Counted from the stretch's first letter, positions 1 through 6,934 are shown. The stretch: DNA of 8,186 nucleotides from Actinomycetota bacterium (GCA_009704515.1 WLDZ01000038.1:1-8186), one strand, 5' to 3'. The notes: a model not told the origin generated them from the sequence alone. A program made the numbers and translations.

Positions 1-14
1 CGGGTTTTGTAAGC

Positions 15-21
15 AAGGAGG
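15..21 (+). promoter_or_regulatory. Ribosome binding site of dciA
   Basis: The sequence AAGGAGG lies six bases before the ATG at 28 and is a near-perfect Shine-Dalgarno match. It fixes the start of the DUF721 gene. Just upstream, the frame cgg-gtt-ttg-taa (1-12) reads as the last codons of a preceding same-strand gene. In Actinobacteria that gene would normally be recF, but three codons are too few to identify it. Confidence 0.85.
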
Positions 22-27
22 CAACCA

Positions 28-480
28 ATGGCTAAGCGCGATCTTGCCCTTGACCTTTTCCGCACCTACAAAACAGGATTTATAAAGAAGGTCCGCGTCC
101 GTCCCGAAAGAGGCCAGAGCATTGGCGACCCAACTCTGGTCAGTGAAATCCTGGGTGACCTCGTCAAAGACCGCGAATGGGATTCCGGGTTGGCTGAAGG
201 AAACCTCTTCGCTACCTGGCCAACCATTGTTGGCACTGATATTGCCCAACATGCATCGCCAATCTCATTACTCGAGGGCAAACTACTGATCCAATGCTCA
301 TCGACCGCCTGGGCGACCCAACTCAACCTCGCTCAAGATGATCTCTTAAGCCGTATCCGCGCCAGCGCTCCCGGCGCCCTTGTAGAAAATCTGACGATTA
401 TTGGCCCACAGGCTCCTTCTTGGAAGCGCGGCATACGCTCAGTCTCCAACGGCCGCGGCCCCCGCGACACATATGGCTAG
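28..480 (+). CDS. dciA: DciA/DUF721 family protein, putative replicative helicase loader
   Basis: This 150-residue protein belongs to the DUF721/DciA family. DciA is the widespread bacterial factor that associates with the replicative helicase DnaB and helps load it during replication initiation. The core is visible at about residues 64-112: W64 and IVG, then IAQHASP, then the STAWATQL segment (92-99) and a leucine-rich helix. The C-terminus GRGPRDTYG is the tail typical of actinobacterial members, which often lie between recF and gyrB. Residues 1-30 are basic (several K and R) and could contact DNA. The start is set by a strong AAGGAGG six bases upstream. Two things are odd: the next gene is dnaK rather than gyrB, and the gene is GC-rich (about 56% over 61-480 by hand count) compared with its downstream neighbours. 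The family call is firm. The helicase-loading role is known for the family, not shown here. Confidence 0.88.
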   Translation: MAKRDLALDLFRTYKTGFIKKVRVRPERGQSIGDPTLVSEILGDLVKDREWDSGLAEGNLFATWPTIVGTDIAQHASPISLLEGKLLIQCSSTAWATQLNLAQDDLLSRIRASAPGALVENLTIIGPQAPSWKRGIRSVSNGRGPRDTYG

Positions 481-525
481 GGCGGGAATATCCCAACGGC
501 TTAGGTAGTTATAGGTATCAAGAAA

Positions 526-546
526 CCTGAGTCGCATCGACTCAAC
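526..546 (+). promoter_or_regulatory. HAIR operator (HspR binding site), copy 1
   Basis: CCTGAGT-N7-ACTCAAC matches the HspR-associated inverted repeat CTTGAGT-N7-ACTCAAG at 12 of 14 arm positions. Its core is a perfect palindrome, TGAGTCG-CAT-CGACTCA (528-544). It lies 100 bases upstream of the dnaK start, and an HspR gene closes the same operon, so autoregulation by HspR is the expected circuit. In characterised actinobacteria DnaK acts as co-repressor; whether it does here is inference. Confidence 0.85.
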
Positions 547-548
547 CC

Positions 549-569
549 TTTGGCTAGAATCGACTCAGG
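549..569 (+). promoter_or_regulatory. Second, degenerate HAIR-like site
   Basis: TTTGGCT-N7-ACTCAGG keeps the HAIR spacing and matches the consensus at 10 of 14 arm positions. The right arm matches 6 of 7 and the left arm only 4 of 7. The right arm repeats copy 1: ATCGACTCA occurs at 536-544 and again at 559-567, a 23-base step of roughly two helical turns. This geometry suggests side-by-side or cooperative HspR binding. The weak left arm means it may be a low-affinity site or a decayed copy. Confidence 0.5.
555..560 (+). promoter_or_regulatory. Candidate -10 element of the dnaK operon promoter
   Basis: TAGAAT matches the TATAAT consensus at five of six positions and sits inside the second HAIR-like site, where bound repressor would block polymerase. 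I find no good -35 hexamer 16-18 bases upstream, and the CTGAGT of copy 1 is 22 bases away, which is too far. Treat this as a tentative promoter position. The leader to the dnaK ATG would be about 80 bases. Confidence 0.35.
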
Positions 570-631
570 TCTCCCAGATAGGAAACCCTGACCCAAATTG
601 GCTCGGGAGACGAGTAATCGTAGAAAAGTAG

Positions 632-637
632 AAGGAG
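632..637 (+). promoter_or_regulatory. Ribosome binding site of dnaK, fixing the start at 646
   Basis: AAGGAG is followed by an eight-base spacer and the ATG at 646. This settles the start codon: an in-frame TTG at 598 would add 16 residues not found in DnaK, while translation from 646 begins with the canonical [14 protein letters not shown]. Confidence 0.9.
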
Positions 638-645
638 TAATACAA

Positions 646-2472
646 ATGGCTAGAGCGGTCGGAATCGATCTTGGAACAACAAACAGTTGCGTCTCTGTAC
701 TAGAAGGCGGCGAACCAACAGTTATCGCCAACGCAGAAGGTGCTCGCACAACACCATCAATCGTTGCATTCGCAAAGAATGGCGAAGTTCTTGTTGGTGA
801 AGTTGCAAAGCGCCAATCAGTTACAAACGTTGAGCGCACAATCCGTTCAGTAAAGCGCCACATGGGCACCAACTGGACTATCGATATTGATGGAAAGGCT
901 TACACAGCCCAAGAAATTTCAGCGCGCGTACTACAAAAGTTAAAGCGCGATGCAGAGGCATACCTCGGCGAAACAGTAACCGATGCTGTAATTACAGTAC
1001 CTGCATACTTCTCTGATGCAGAACGCCAAGCAACAAAAGAAGCTGGTGAGATCGCGGGACTCAATGTTCTACGTATCATCAACGAACCAACTGCAGCTGC
1101 GCTCGCTTATGGTCTTGATAAGGCTGATAAAGAACAAACCATTCTTGTCTTCGACCTCGGTGGTGGAACATTCGACGTTTCACTTCTTGAAATTGGCGAT
1201 GGTGTTGTTGAAGTTAAGGCAACATCAGGTGATAACCACCTCGGTGGAGATGATTGGGATCAAGCACTCGTTGATCACCTTGTAAAGACATTCGGATCTG
1301 CAAACGGCATTGATCTCACAAAAGATAAGATGGCGATGCAGCGTATCCGCGAAGCTGCAGAGAAGGCGAAGATTGAACTTTCATCTTCACAATCTGCCAC
1401 AATCAACCTTCCTTACATCACTGTTGATTCAGAGAAGAACCCGTTGTTCTTGGATGAAACAATCACACGAGCACAGTTCCAATCACTGACATCAGATCTA
1501 CTTGATCGTTGCAAGAAGCCTTTCCAATCTGTACTTAAGGATGCCGGAATCGCAATCAGCAAAATCGAATCTGTAGTTCTTGTTGGCGGATCAACTCGTA
1601 TGCCAGCAGTCGTTGATTTAGTTCGCGAATTAACAGGCGGAAAAGAGCCAAATAAAGGCGTAAACCCTGATGAAGTAGTTGCTGTTGGAGCTTCCCTTCA
1701 AGCAGGTGTTCTTAAGGGTGAAGTTAAAGATGTTCTCCTTCTCGATGTCACACCACTCTCACTTGGTATCGAAACCAAGGGTGGCGTTATGACAAAGTTG
1801 ATCGAGCGCAATACAACTATCCCAACAAAGCGTTCAGAGATCTTTACAACAGCAGATGACAGCCAACCAGCTGTTCAGATTCAGGCTTACCAAGGTGAGC
1901 GTGAGATGGCTGCTTACAATAAGAAGCTCGGAATGTTCGAACTCACAGGTCTTGCACCAGCACCACGCGGCGTTCCACAGATCGAAGTGACATTCGATAT
2001 TGACGCTAACGGAATCGTTCATGTATCAGCGAAAGATCTTGCAACAGGTAAAGAGCAAGGTATGACCATCACGGGTGGTTCAGCTCTTTCCAAGGATGAG
2101 ATTGATCGCATGATGGCAGATGCTGAGGCACACGCTAATGAAGATAAGCAGCGCCGTGAAGAGGCAGAGATTCGCAACACTGGAGACTCACTGCTCTACC
2201 AGACAGAGAAGTTCGTTAAAGATAATGAAGGCAAGTTCGAAGGTGAGCTCGCGACTCAGAAATCTGAACTCGATGCAGCACTCGAAGAACTTAAGACAAC
2301 TCTCGGTGGTGCAAACTTCGAGATGATCAAGAGCGCAACAGAGAAGGTTTCAACAATTTCTCAAGCTCTTGGTGGAGCCCTCTATGCAAATGCAGCAGCG
2401 CAAGCAGAAGGCGCATCTTCAACAGAAGATGGCGTTGAAGATGCTGAAGTTGTAGACGAGGAAAGCAAGTGA
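646..2472 (+). CDS. dnaK: Molecular chaperone DnaK (Hsp70)
   Basis: This is the ATP-driven cytosolic Hsp70 chaperone, which binds exposed hydrophobic segments of unfolded proteins and cycles with DnaJ and GrpE. The product has 608 residues, a usual actinobacterial length. The nucleotide-binding domain opens with phosphate-1 motif IDLGTTNS (7-14), followed by [11 protein letters not shown] and phosphate-2 motif [11 protein letters not shown] (169-179). The hydrophobic interdomain linker DVLLLDV lies at about 362-368, followed by the substrate-binding beta domain starting [10 protein letters not shown] charged helical lid ends in an acidic tail ([12 protein letters not shown]). The protein appears complete, with no frameshift. 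It is first in the dnaK-grpE-dnaJ-hspR operon behind a HAIR operator, so heat-shock induction by release of HspR is expected. Codons are strongly biased (ACA for Thr, GCA for Ala), fitting high expression. Confidence 0.99.
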   Translation: MARAVGIDLGTTNSCVSVLEGGEPTVIANAEGARTTPSIVAFAKNGEVLVGEVAKRQSVTNVERTIRSVKRHMGTNWTIDIDGKAYTAQEISARVLQKLKRDAEAYLGETVTDAVITVPAYFSDAERQATKEAGEIAGLNVLRIINEPTAAALAYGLDKADKEQTILVFDLGGGTFDVSLLEIGDGVVEVKATSGDNHLGGDDWDQALVDHLVKTFGSANGIDLTKDKMAMQRIREAAEKAKIELSSSQSATINLPYITVDSEKNPLFLDETITRAQFQSLTSDLLDRCKKPFQSVLKDAGIAISKIESVVLVGGSTRMPAVVDLVRELTGGKEPNKGVNPDEVVAVGASLQAGVLKGEVKDVLLLDVTPLSLGIETKGGVMTKLIERNTTIPTKRSEIFTTADDSQPAVQIQAYQGEREMAAYNKKLGMFELTGLAPAPRGVPQIEVTFDIDANGIVHVSAKDLATGKEQGMTITGGSALSKDEIDRMMADAEAHANEDKQRREEAEIRNTGDSLLYQTEKFVKDNEGKFEGELATQKSELDAALEELKTTLGGANFEMIKSATEKVSTISQALGGALYANAAAQAEGASSTEDGVEDAEVVDEESK

Positions 2473-2473
2473 G

Positions 2474-2485
2474 ACACAAAAGTGT
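2474..2485 (+). other. Small hairpin between dnaK and grpE
   Basis: ACAC-AAAA-GTGT forms a four-base-pair stem immediately after the dnaK stop codon. There is no T-tract, so it is not a convincing terminator. It could mark an RNA processing or mRNA 3'-end stabilising point that lets dnaK be made in excess over grpE, but the stem is weak and may be chance. Confidence 0.2.
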
Positions 2486-2510
2486 TGAGCATTGGAATTG
2501 GTCTTAGCGA

Positions 2511-3023
2511 ATGACTATAGATAGTGAGAATCAAATCTCAACGGAAGACGTTCTTACCACTGAAGAAGTAATCCCAAATGAGATTACCGAGGAGGCGCCG
2601 GGTCAAGAGATTGACCCGGTTGCATCCTTAACTGCAGATCTTCAGAGACTTCAAGCTGAATATGCTAATTACCGCAAGCGGGTAGAGCGCGACCGCACTG
2701 TGTCATCAGAGATGGCTACTGCCGCTGTATTAACAGAGCTATTAGCTACTTTGGACGATATCGACCGCGCATCCACACATGGCGAACTCACTGGTGGGTT
2801 CAAGGCTGTTGCAGATCAAATTGCATCACTGACAACTCGCTTCAACCTTGAGCGATACGGTCAAGAAGGTGATCTCTTTGATCCACAAATCCATGAAGCG
2901 TTAATGCACGAAACATCAGCAGATGTTGCAGCACCTACCGCATCAAAGATTTTGCAACCTGGATATAAGTACAAAGAGCGCATTTTACGTCCAGCCCGAG
3001 TCGCAGTTACTGAGCCAGAGTAA
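2511..3023 (+). CDS. grpE: GrpE, nucleotide exchange factor for DnaK
   Basis: GrpE dimers release ADP from DnaK and act as a thermosensor in the Hsp70 cycle. The 170-residue product is fairly short for the family (E. coli GrpE has 197). It has a disordered acidic N-terminus (1-37), then the long dimerisation helix with LQAEYANYRKR (47-57), the segment LLATLDDIDRA (78-87), and the C-terminal beta domain with FDPQIHEALM (123-132), LQPGYKYKERILRPARV (148-164). An in-frame TAG at 2505-2507 leaves ATG 2511 as the only reasonable start, yet no Shine-Dalgarno is visible before it. It lies 38 bases after dnaK and 12 before dnaJ, so it is probably translated from the shared operon mRNA. Identification is secure. 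Confidence 0.97.
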   Translation: MTIDSENQISTEDVLTTEEVIPNEITEEAPGQEIDPVASLTADLQRLQAEYANYRKRVERDRTVSSEMATAAVLTELLATLDDIDRASTHGELTGGFKAVADQIASLTTRFNLERYGQEGDLFDPQIHEALMHETSADVAAPTASKILQPGYKYKERILRPARVAVTEPE

Positions 3024-3035
3024 GAGGGATTCACA

Positions 3036-3956
3036 ATGGCCGCTAAAGATTTATACGAGAAGGACTTCTATAAGATCCTCGGTGTTGATAAAAAATCAAC
3101 CGCCGATGAGATTAAGAAGAAGTACCGTACTTTAGCGCGCGATTTACACCCTGATAAAAACCAAGGCGACACCGCACTCGAAGAGAAGTTCAAAGCAGTC
3201 TCTGAAGCCTATGACATTCTCTCTGATGCAAAGAAACGTGCCGAATATGATGAAGCACGCTCACTCTTTGAAAGAGGCGGTTTCCGCGCACCTACAGGTG
3301 GAGGTAGTGCAGGAGATTTCTCGGATATCTTCGGTGGCGGCAACCCCCAAGATATTTTTGCAAATCTCTTCGGTGGCGCTGGCATGCGTCGCGGGCCACG
3401 CAAAGGCCAAGATCTACAGACTGAATCAACAATTTCTTTTAGAGAAGCAATCTTTGGCACAACACTCGAACTTAAAATTGCGGTCGATGGCAAGACTCGT
3501 CAAGATATAACTGCGCGAGTTCCTGCTGGCGTAAAAGATGGAGTGAAGATTCGCGTTAAGGGCAAAGGTGCACCGGGTGAAGCAGGACCTGGCGATCTCT
3601 TCATCTTATTAAATGTAACCCCTCACCCAATCTTTTCACGCAATGGCGAGAACATCACACTCACTGTTCCAGTTACTTTTGTTGAAGCAACACTTGGTGC
3701 AGATATAAAAGTTCCTACACTTTCAGGGGATGAAGTAACTCTTCGCTTAGCCCCTGGAACCCCTACAGGACGCGTACTTCGCGTCAAGGGACGCGGTGTT
3801 ACAAAAGGCACAACCGCTGGAGATTTACTAGTCACAATTGAAGTACAGATTCCACAACGCGTTGATGGCGAAGCACTTGAAACACTTAAGAAATTTGCAG
3901 AGCTCACACAAGAACAAAATGTCCGCGCAGATCTAAAAACAAAGGCGTTGTCATGA
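3036..3956 (+). CDS. dnaJ: DnaJ-family co-chaperone without zinc finger (CbpA-like, class B Hsp40)
   Basis: This co-chaperone delivers substrates to DnaK and stimulates its ATPase. The J domain spans about residues 10-75, with the essential HPD at 38-40. A Gly/Phe-rich linker follows (about 80-118: FGGGN, LFGGAG), then the two C-terminal beta-barrel substrate-binding domains (about 122-290) with VPAGVKDGVKIRVKGKG and the repeat-like LAPGTPTGRVLRVKGRG. The 306-residue protein has no cysteine at all, so the four CxxCxGxG zinc repeats of classical DnaJ are missing and the architecture is that of CbpA/class B. A Shine-Dalgarno GAGGGA (3024-3029) precedes the ATG. The stop overlaps the hspR start in ATGA, indicating translational coupling. 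A separate zinc-finger DnaJ may exist elsewhere in the genome, as in other actinobacteria; it cannot be seen here. Confidence 0.95.
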   Translation: MAAKDLYEKDFYKILGVDKKSTADEIKKKYRTLARDLHPDKNQGDTALEEKFKAVSEAYDILSDAKKRAEYDEARSLFERGGFRAPTGGGSAGDFSDIFGGGNPQDIFANLFGGAGMRRGPRKGQDLQTESTISFREAIFGTTLELKIAVDGKTRQDITARVPAGVKDGVKIRVKGKGAPGEAGPGDLFILLNVTPHPIFSRNGENITLTVPVTFVEATLGADIKVPTLSGDEVTLRLAPGTPTGRVLRVKGRGVTKGTTAGDLLVTIEVQIPQRVDGEALETLKKFAELTQEQNVRADLKTKALS

Positions 3957-4354
3957 CAACCGATGATCGCAAAGATGAACCACAGAACGAATTAGATTCA
4001 GATGCAGGACTTTATGTAATTTCAGTTGCAGCTGAACTTTCAGGACTGCACCCACAAACTTTACGACAATACGATCGCTTAGGTTTGGTATCACCTTCTC
4101 GCACAACCGGGCGCAATCGTAGATATTCATTGCGAGATATCGCATCTCTTCGCATGGTGCAGCGCCTTGTAGGAGAAGGAATCAACCATGTCGGCGTTAA
4201 AAGAATTATTGAACTCGAAAGCGCAATGGCAAATATGGCAATCGAAGTTGCGAAACTTCGCCTAGAAGTAGATGCGCTACTGCAAGAAAACCCACCGAAA
4301 GCCCTTGGAAAAAGTAAAAGCTCCAAAGTTATTGTTTATAAAGAAGAGTCTTAA
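3953..4354 (+). CDS. hspR: HspR, MerR-family heat-shock repressor
   Basis: HspR is the autoregulatory repressor of actinobacterial heat-shock operons; it binds HAIR sequences as a dimer. The 133-residue protein has the MerR winged helix-turn-helix at residues 21-90. This includes helices around VAAELSGLHPQTLRQYDRLGL (25-45), the wing GRNRRYS (53-59), and SLRMVQRLVGEGINHVGVKRIIEL (65-88). A heptad-like helix (about 86-112) suits dimerisation, and the tail is lysine-rich. The ATG overlaps the dnaJ stop (ATGA), with AAAGG at 3941-3945 as a likely binding site inside dnaJ. A matching HAIR site lies before dnaK at 526-546, so the repressor is encoded at the end of the operon it controls. Its last 26 bases overlap the 3' end of the opposing DUF1501 gene. 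Confidence 0.96.
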   Translation: MTTDDRKDEPQNELDSDAGLYVISVAAELSGLHPQTLRQYDRLGLVSPSRTTGRNRRYSLRDIASLRMVQRLVGEGINHVGVKRIIELESAMANMAIEVAKLRLEVDALLQENPPKALGKSKSSKVIVYKEES

Positions 4355-5567
4355 CTCGACCTTTCCACCCACCAAGTATTGCGGTAGCAGGGGTCTTCAG
4401 AATTCCTTCAATTAGCGAGGCGTAGATATCTCGAAAATCGGTTGTGACAGAGAGATTATCTTTAACAAGGGACTTCAATGAAGGTTGGTCTCCATAGAAA
4501 CCACCACGAATATTCTCTCCAATAACAAAGACTGGCCCAGAAGTTCCATGATCGGTTCCAGCAGATGCGTTAGCAACTACGCGGCGACCAAACTCTGAAT
4601 AAATTAAAAGAGTGACATCTTTGCCACGAGTTGATTGAGCTAATTGGGCGAAGAAACGAGTGATTGATTTATCAACATTAGAGAGAAGAGCCGCTTGAGC
4701 GTTGGCTTCGTTAGCGTGGGTATCAAAACCTCCAAGAGATGTTGTCCATACACGCGTTGGCGCCCCAGCATTAATTAATTTAGAAACTAAATCTAATTGC
4801 TGTGAAAGTTGATTATCTCCACCAGCATTTCCGCCGTTGATTGTTGGTAGCTCGAGCGGAGCAGGAGCAGGGCTACTCAAGATTGGTGAGAGCTCTGCTG
4901 AGACAGTAAGAAGATCTCTAAGAGATGAAGCAGCTTGAGCTGCAAGAGGACTATCGCCGGGTGAAGATAGCGCCAGCCTAGAACAATCGCGGACAAGTGA
5001 ACCAACAGGCTTGATATATCCACCCAAAGGTAGGACCGATCCACTGCGCTTTTCACCCACCAACAAAGGTGGGAGCACTGAACCTAAATTAATTGCTAGC
5101 AACGGATCAAACTTTTGGGTGTCAACCCAACGGCCTAACCAACCAGATCTCAATTGATAATTATTTTGTCCACTCTGCCAAATAGCCATAGAAGAGAAAT
5201 GAGATTGGCTTGGGTTGGGATACCCAACACCCCTAAATATCGCAACTTTCTTCTTATCCCAGAGAGATTTCAATCCAACTAGAGATGGATTAAGCCCCAA
5301 TCCGTCACTCAAAGGCAAAACCTTTTCTTGTGGGTAAGAAATATCAGGACGGAGTGAGTAATACAAACCATCCTTGTAAGGGATAACAGTATTCAATCCA
5401 TCATTACCGCCATACAAAGTTAAAACAACCAAGATAGGTGTATTGGCAGGTAATGGTCTAGCAATAGCAGCAGATGCAATCTCATCTAAAGAGAGAACTT
5501 GCGCACCACCAACAACTGATGCGGTGGCAGTTAATTTAAGGAACAAACGACGAGATAGCGTATCCAT
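4329..5567 (-). CDS. DUF1501 family protein with Tat signal, function unknown
   Basis: The 412-residue product belongs to DUF1501, a family related in fold to the alkaline-phosphatase/sulfatase superfamily, with no established reaction. The N-terminus carries a twin-arginine motif SRRLFLK (5-11), then a hydrophobic stretch (about 12-25) and small residues near 31-36, which predicts Tat export of a folded protein. Family motifs follow: YGGNDGLN (52-59), SHFSSMAIWQSG, GFDTHANE, then SEFGRR (324-329) and GTDHGT (337-342). The Asp/His-containing motifs resemble metal-binding positions of the superfamily; catalysis is not shown. It starts in a TAATG overlap with the upstream DUF1800 gene, so the two are translationally coupled. 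At its 3' end it runs 26 bases into the opposing hspR. The family assignment is strong; substrate and partners are unknown. Confidence 0.92.
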   Translation of the reverse strand: MDTLSRRLFLKLTATASVVGGAQVLSLDEIASAAIARPLPANTPILVVLTLYGGNDGLNTVIPYKDGLYYSLRPDISYPQEKVLPLSDGLGLNPSLVGLKSLWDKKKVAIFRGVGYPNPSQSHFSSMAIWQSGQNNYQLRSGWLGRWVDTQKFDPLLAINLGSVLPPLLVGEKRSGSVLPLGGYIKPVGSLVRDCSRLALSSPGDSPLAAQAASSLRDLLTVSAELSPILSSPAPAPLELPTINGGNAGGDNQLSQQLDLVSKLINAGAPTRVWTTSLGGFDTHANEANAQAALLSNVDKSITRFFAQLAQSTRGKDVTLLIYSEFGRRVVANASAGTDHGTSGPVFVIGENIRGGFYGDQPSLKSLVKDNLSVTTDFRDIYASLIEGILKTPATAILGGWKGRVKTLLYKQ

Positions 5568-6877
5568 TAGGCACCCACCAAATATTCTGGACTATTTACT
5601 AACAATAGAATCAACCGTGCTGGTTCATCAACCACAGCACGGAGTGCATCTTCAGTACGCGACGAGAGTTGATATATACCCAAGAGATCTCTTAAGTAGT
5701 TAATGCGATCAGCGCGCGGAACTGCTCGCAATTGTGCAAGATCAATCGACTTGATCAAGTACTGAGAGAAAGAGAGTCGGAACTGTGCAGAAGCGCTCGT
5801 TAACCAAGCTCCACCAGCAGGCCATCCCCCAACGCTAGGTGGCATAAAGGGAACTTGAGACATCTTACTAAGGTGATTTAATAGTGTTTGAGGGTTTGAA
5901 AATTGAGATGGCACTAATTCAAATGCACGACAAATTGCAATACACCACTCGACTGGACTTTTCACCATCGGCATATTTTCCGCCGATAAGTATGGCGAAT
6001 TAATAAATGTAGATACCAACTCACCAATGTTGCGATTCTCAAAACCCGTACCAGTAAAACTCTTGGGCAAAGTCTGGCTCTCGGAGAAAAAGCGATACCA
6101 AATTCTCTCTGAGATAAATTGTGAACAATCTTTACGGGAAACTAGGTATTCAACAGCTTCTTCTGCTGAGAAACTTTTTGTTTTTCCCAATAATGTAACT
6201 GGGGATGAATCATGGCGACGTGGAACAAATTTAAGTTCTCCACTTGTGCGAGCCACTGTGTAACCGGTAAAAATTCTCGATAAAGCCTTTACATCTTCTT
6301 CGGTATATCGGCCTACCCCTAAGGTGAATAGCTCCATAAACTCTCTTGCCAGATTTTCATTGGGCGCCTTTGCAGTGTTATCTTGCCCATCAAGCCAAAT
6401 CTGAAGCGCACCATCGAGAAACATCACTCGACTCATAGTTGCAAAATCACCGAGTGCATAGGTTCGCAAACTTTGGTTTTGGCCATACATAGGAAGTGCG
6501 AACTTAACTTTTTCTATAGAGGTCGCCCAGTGACCATGCCAGAACCAGACCATCTTTTCATTAAGTGCAAATTCTGTCGTTGCCATGTGATCAAGCCACC
6601 AGAGTGCTAATCCACGATTTTGTTCTCGCAACCTTGTGCCGAATTCATCAGAAACATCACTGCCCGCCGCGGGTCGGTCACCTAAATCTTCTACATCAGG
6701 AACTTTTAGCTGGCTCGGTATTAGAGCTAAATCAGGTTTCACCAAAAAAGCCTCTTGAGTTGATCGCAATCCACGAGAGAGGGATTCGGTAAATTCACCA
6801 GGGCGTGGACCAAAACCAAAGCGTGCGTATAGCCGCGAAATCGCTAACCGGTCTTTATCTTCCGCTAAGGAGGCCAT
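5567..6877 (-). CDS. DUF1800 family protein, partner of DUF1501, function unknown
   Basis: The 436-residue protein shows the full DUF1800 pattern: an N-terminal RFGFGP (19-24), FWHGHWATS (112-120), the highly conserved PNENLARE-FMELFTLG block starting at 172, and GRYTEEDV followed by a helical C-terminal half with PPSVGGWPAGGAW. The function of the family is not established. DUF1800 genes are commonly found next to DUF1501 genes, as here, where the TAA stop overlaps the DUF1501 ATG by one base. No signal peptide or membrane segment is visible at the N-terminus. An in-frame TAA directly precedes ATG 6877, so that start is forced, and the upstream bases are pyrimidine-rich (CTCTCCTTAA) with no Shine-Dalgarno. 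A promoter-like pair lies at 6911-6939. Confidence 0.92.
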   Translation of the reverse strand: MASLAEDKDRLAISRLYARFGFGPRPGEFTESLSRGLRSTQEAFLVKPDLALIPSQLKVPDVEDLGDRPAAGSDVSDEFGTRLREQNRGLALWWLDHMATTEFALNEKMVWFWHGHWATSIEKVKFALPMYGQNQSLRTYALGDFATMSRVMFLDGALQIWLDGQDNTAKAPNENLAREFMELFTLGVGRYTEEDVKALSRIFTGYTVARTSGELKFVPRRHDSSPVTLLGKTKSFSAEEAVEYLVSRKDCSQFISERIWYRFFSESQTLPKSFTGTGFENRNIGELVSTFINSPYLSAENMPMVKSPVEWCIAICRAFELVPSQFSNPQTLLNHLSKMSQVPFMPPSVGGWPAGGAWLTSASAQFRLSFSQYLIKSIDLAQLRAVPRADRINYLRDLLGIYQLSSRTEDALRAVVDEPARLILLLVNSPEYLVGA

Positions 6878-6934
6878 TTAAGGAGAGTAGCTCAGGAGAG
6901 TGGGGAGAGGAAGATATGAAGCTGGGAGTAAGAT
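6878..6934. other. Divergent spacer between DUF1800 and pyrE, purine-rich on the plus strand
   Basis: This 57-base spacer serves two divergent genes. The plus strand is strongly purine-rich, with AGGAGAGT repeated at 6881-6888 and 6894-6901 and further GGGGAGAGG and GGGAG runs. Several of these look like Shine-Dalgarno sequences but only GGGAG (6924-6928) is properly spaced for pyrE. I see no clear plus-strand promoter for pyrE here; it may lie inside the DUF1800 reading frame. Confidence 0.5.

Larger units (their letters stand above)
526..569 (+). repeat. Long-spaced inverted repeat spanning both HAIR sites
   Basis: CCTGAGTCG (526-534) and CGACTCAGG (561-569) are perfect 9-bp reverse complements separated by 26 bases. 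The outer arms of the two HAIR-like sites can therefore also pair with each other, and the inner arm CGACTCA (538-544) competes for the same left arm. If this stretch is transcribed, two alternative stems are possible. Otherwise it simply reflects duplicated operator arms. Confidence 0.6.

Noticed and set aside
1..12. End of recF
   Set aside because: Only three codons and a stop (R-V-L-stop) are visible. Gene order makes recF a fair guess, but the sequence cannot support the name.
484..494. GGGA-ATA-TCCC hairpin after dciA as a terminator
   Set aside because: The stem has only four base pairs and no T-tract follows, so it is too weak to call.
598..645. In-frame TTG start that would extend DnaK by 16 residues
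   Set aside because: DnaK proteins begin close to the IDLGTTNS motif, and AAGGAG at 632-637 is correctly spaced for ATG 646. The extension shows no family similarity.
481..645. CIRCE element (HrcA site TTAGCACTC-N9-GAGTGCTAA)
   Set aside because: No such pattern is present. The palindromes here match HAIR instead, consistent with the HspR gene in the operon.
501..872. Minus-strand 123-codon open frame over the dnaK promoter and 5' end
   Set aside because: It is antisense to the conserved dnaK N-terminus and covers the HAIR operator. The translation shows no recognisable domain, so it is a shadow frame.
4012..4326. Minus-strand 104-codon open frame antisense to hspR
   Set aside because: It lies wholly opposite a well-supported HspR gene, and the serine/arginine-rich translation looks like the reverse of coding sequence.
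5443..6792. Plus-strand open frames of 75-86 codons opposite DUF1501/DUF1800 (5443-5703, 6027-6263, 6383-6610, 6565-6792)
   Set aside because: All lie antisense to conserved protein blocks, lack convincing ribosome binding sites and have no recognisable domains.
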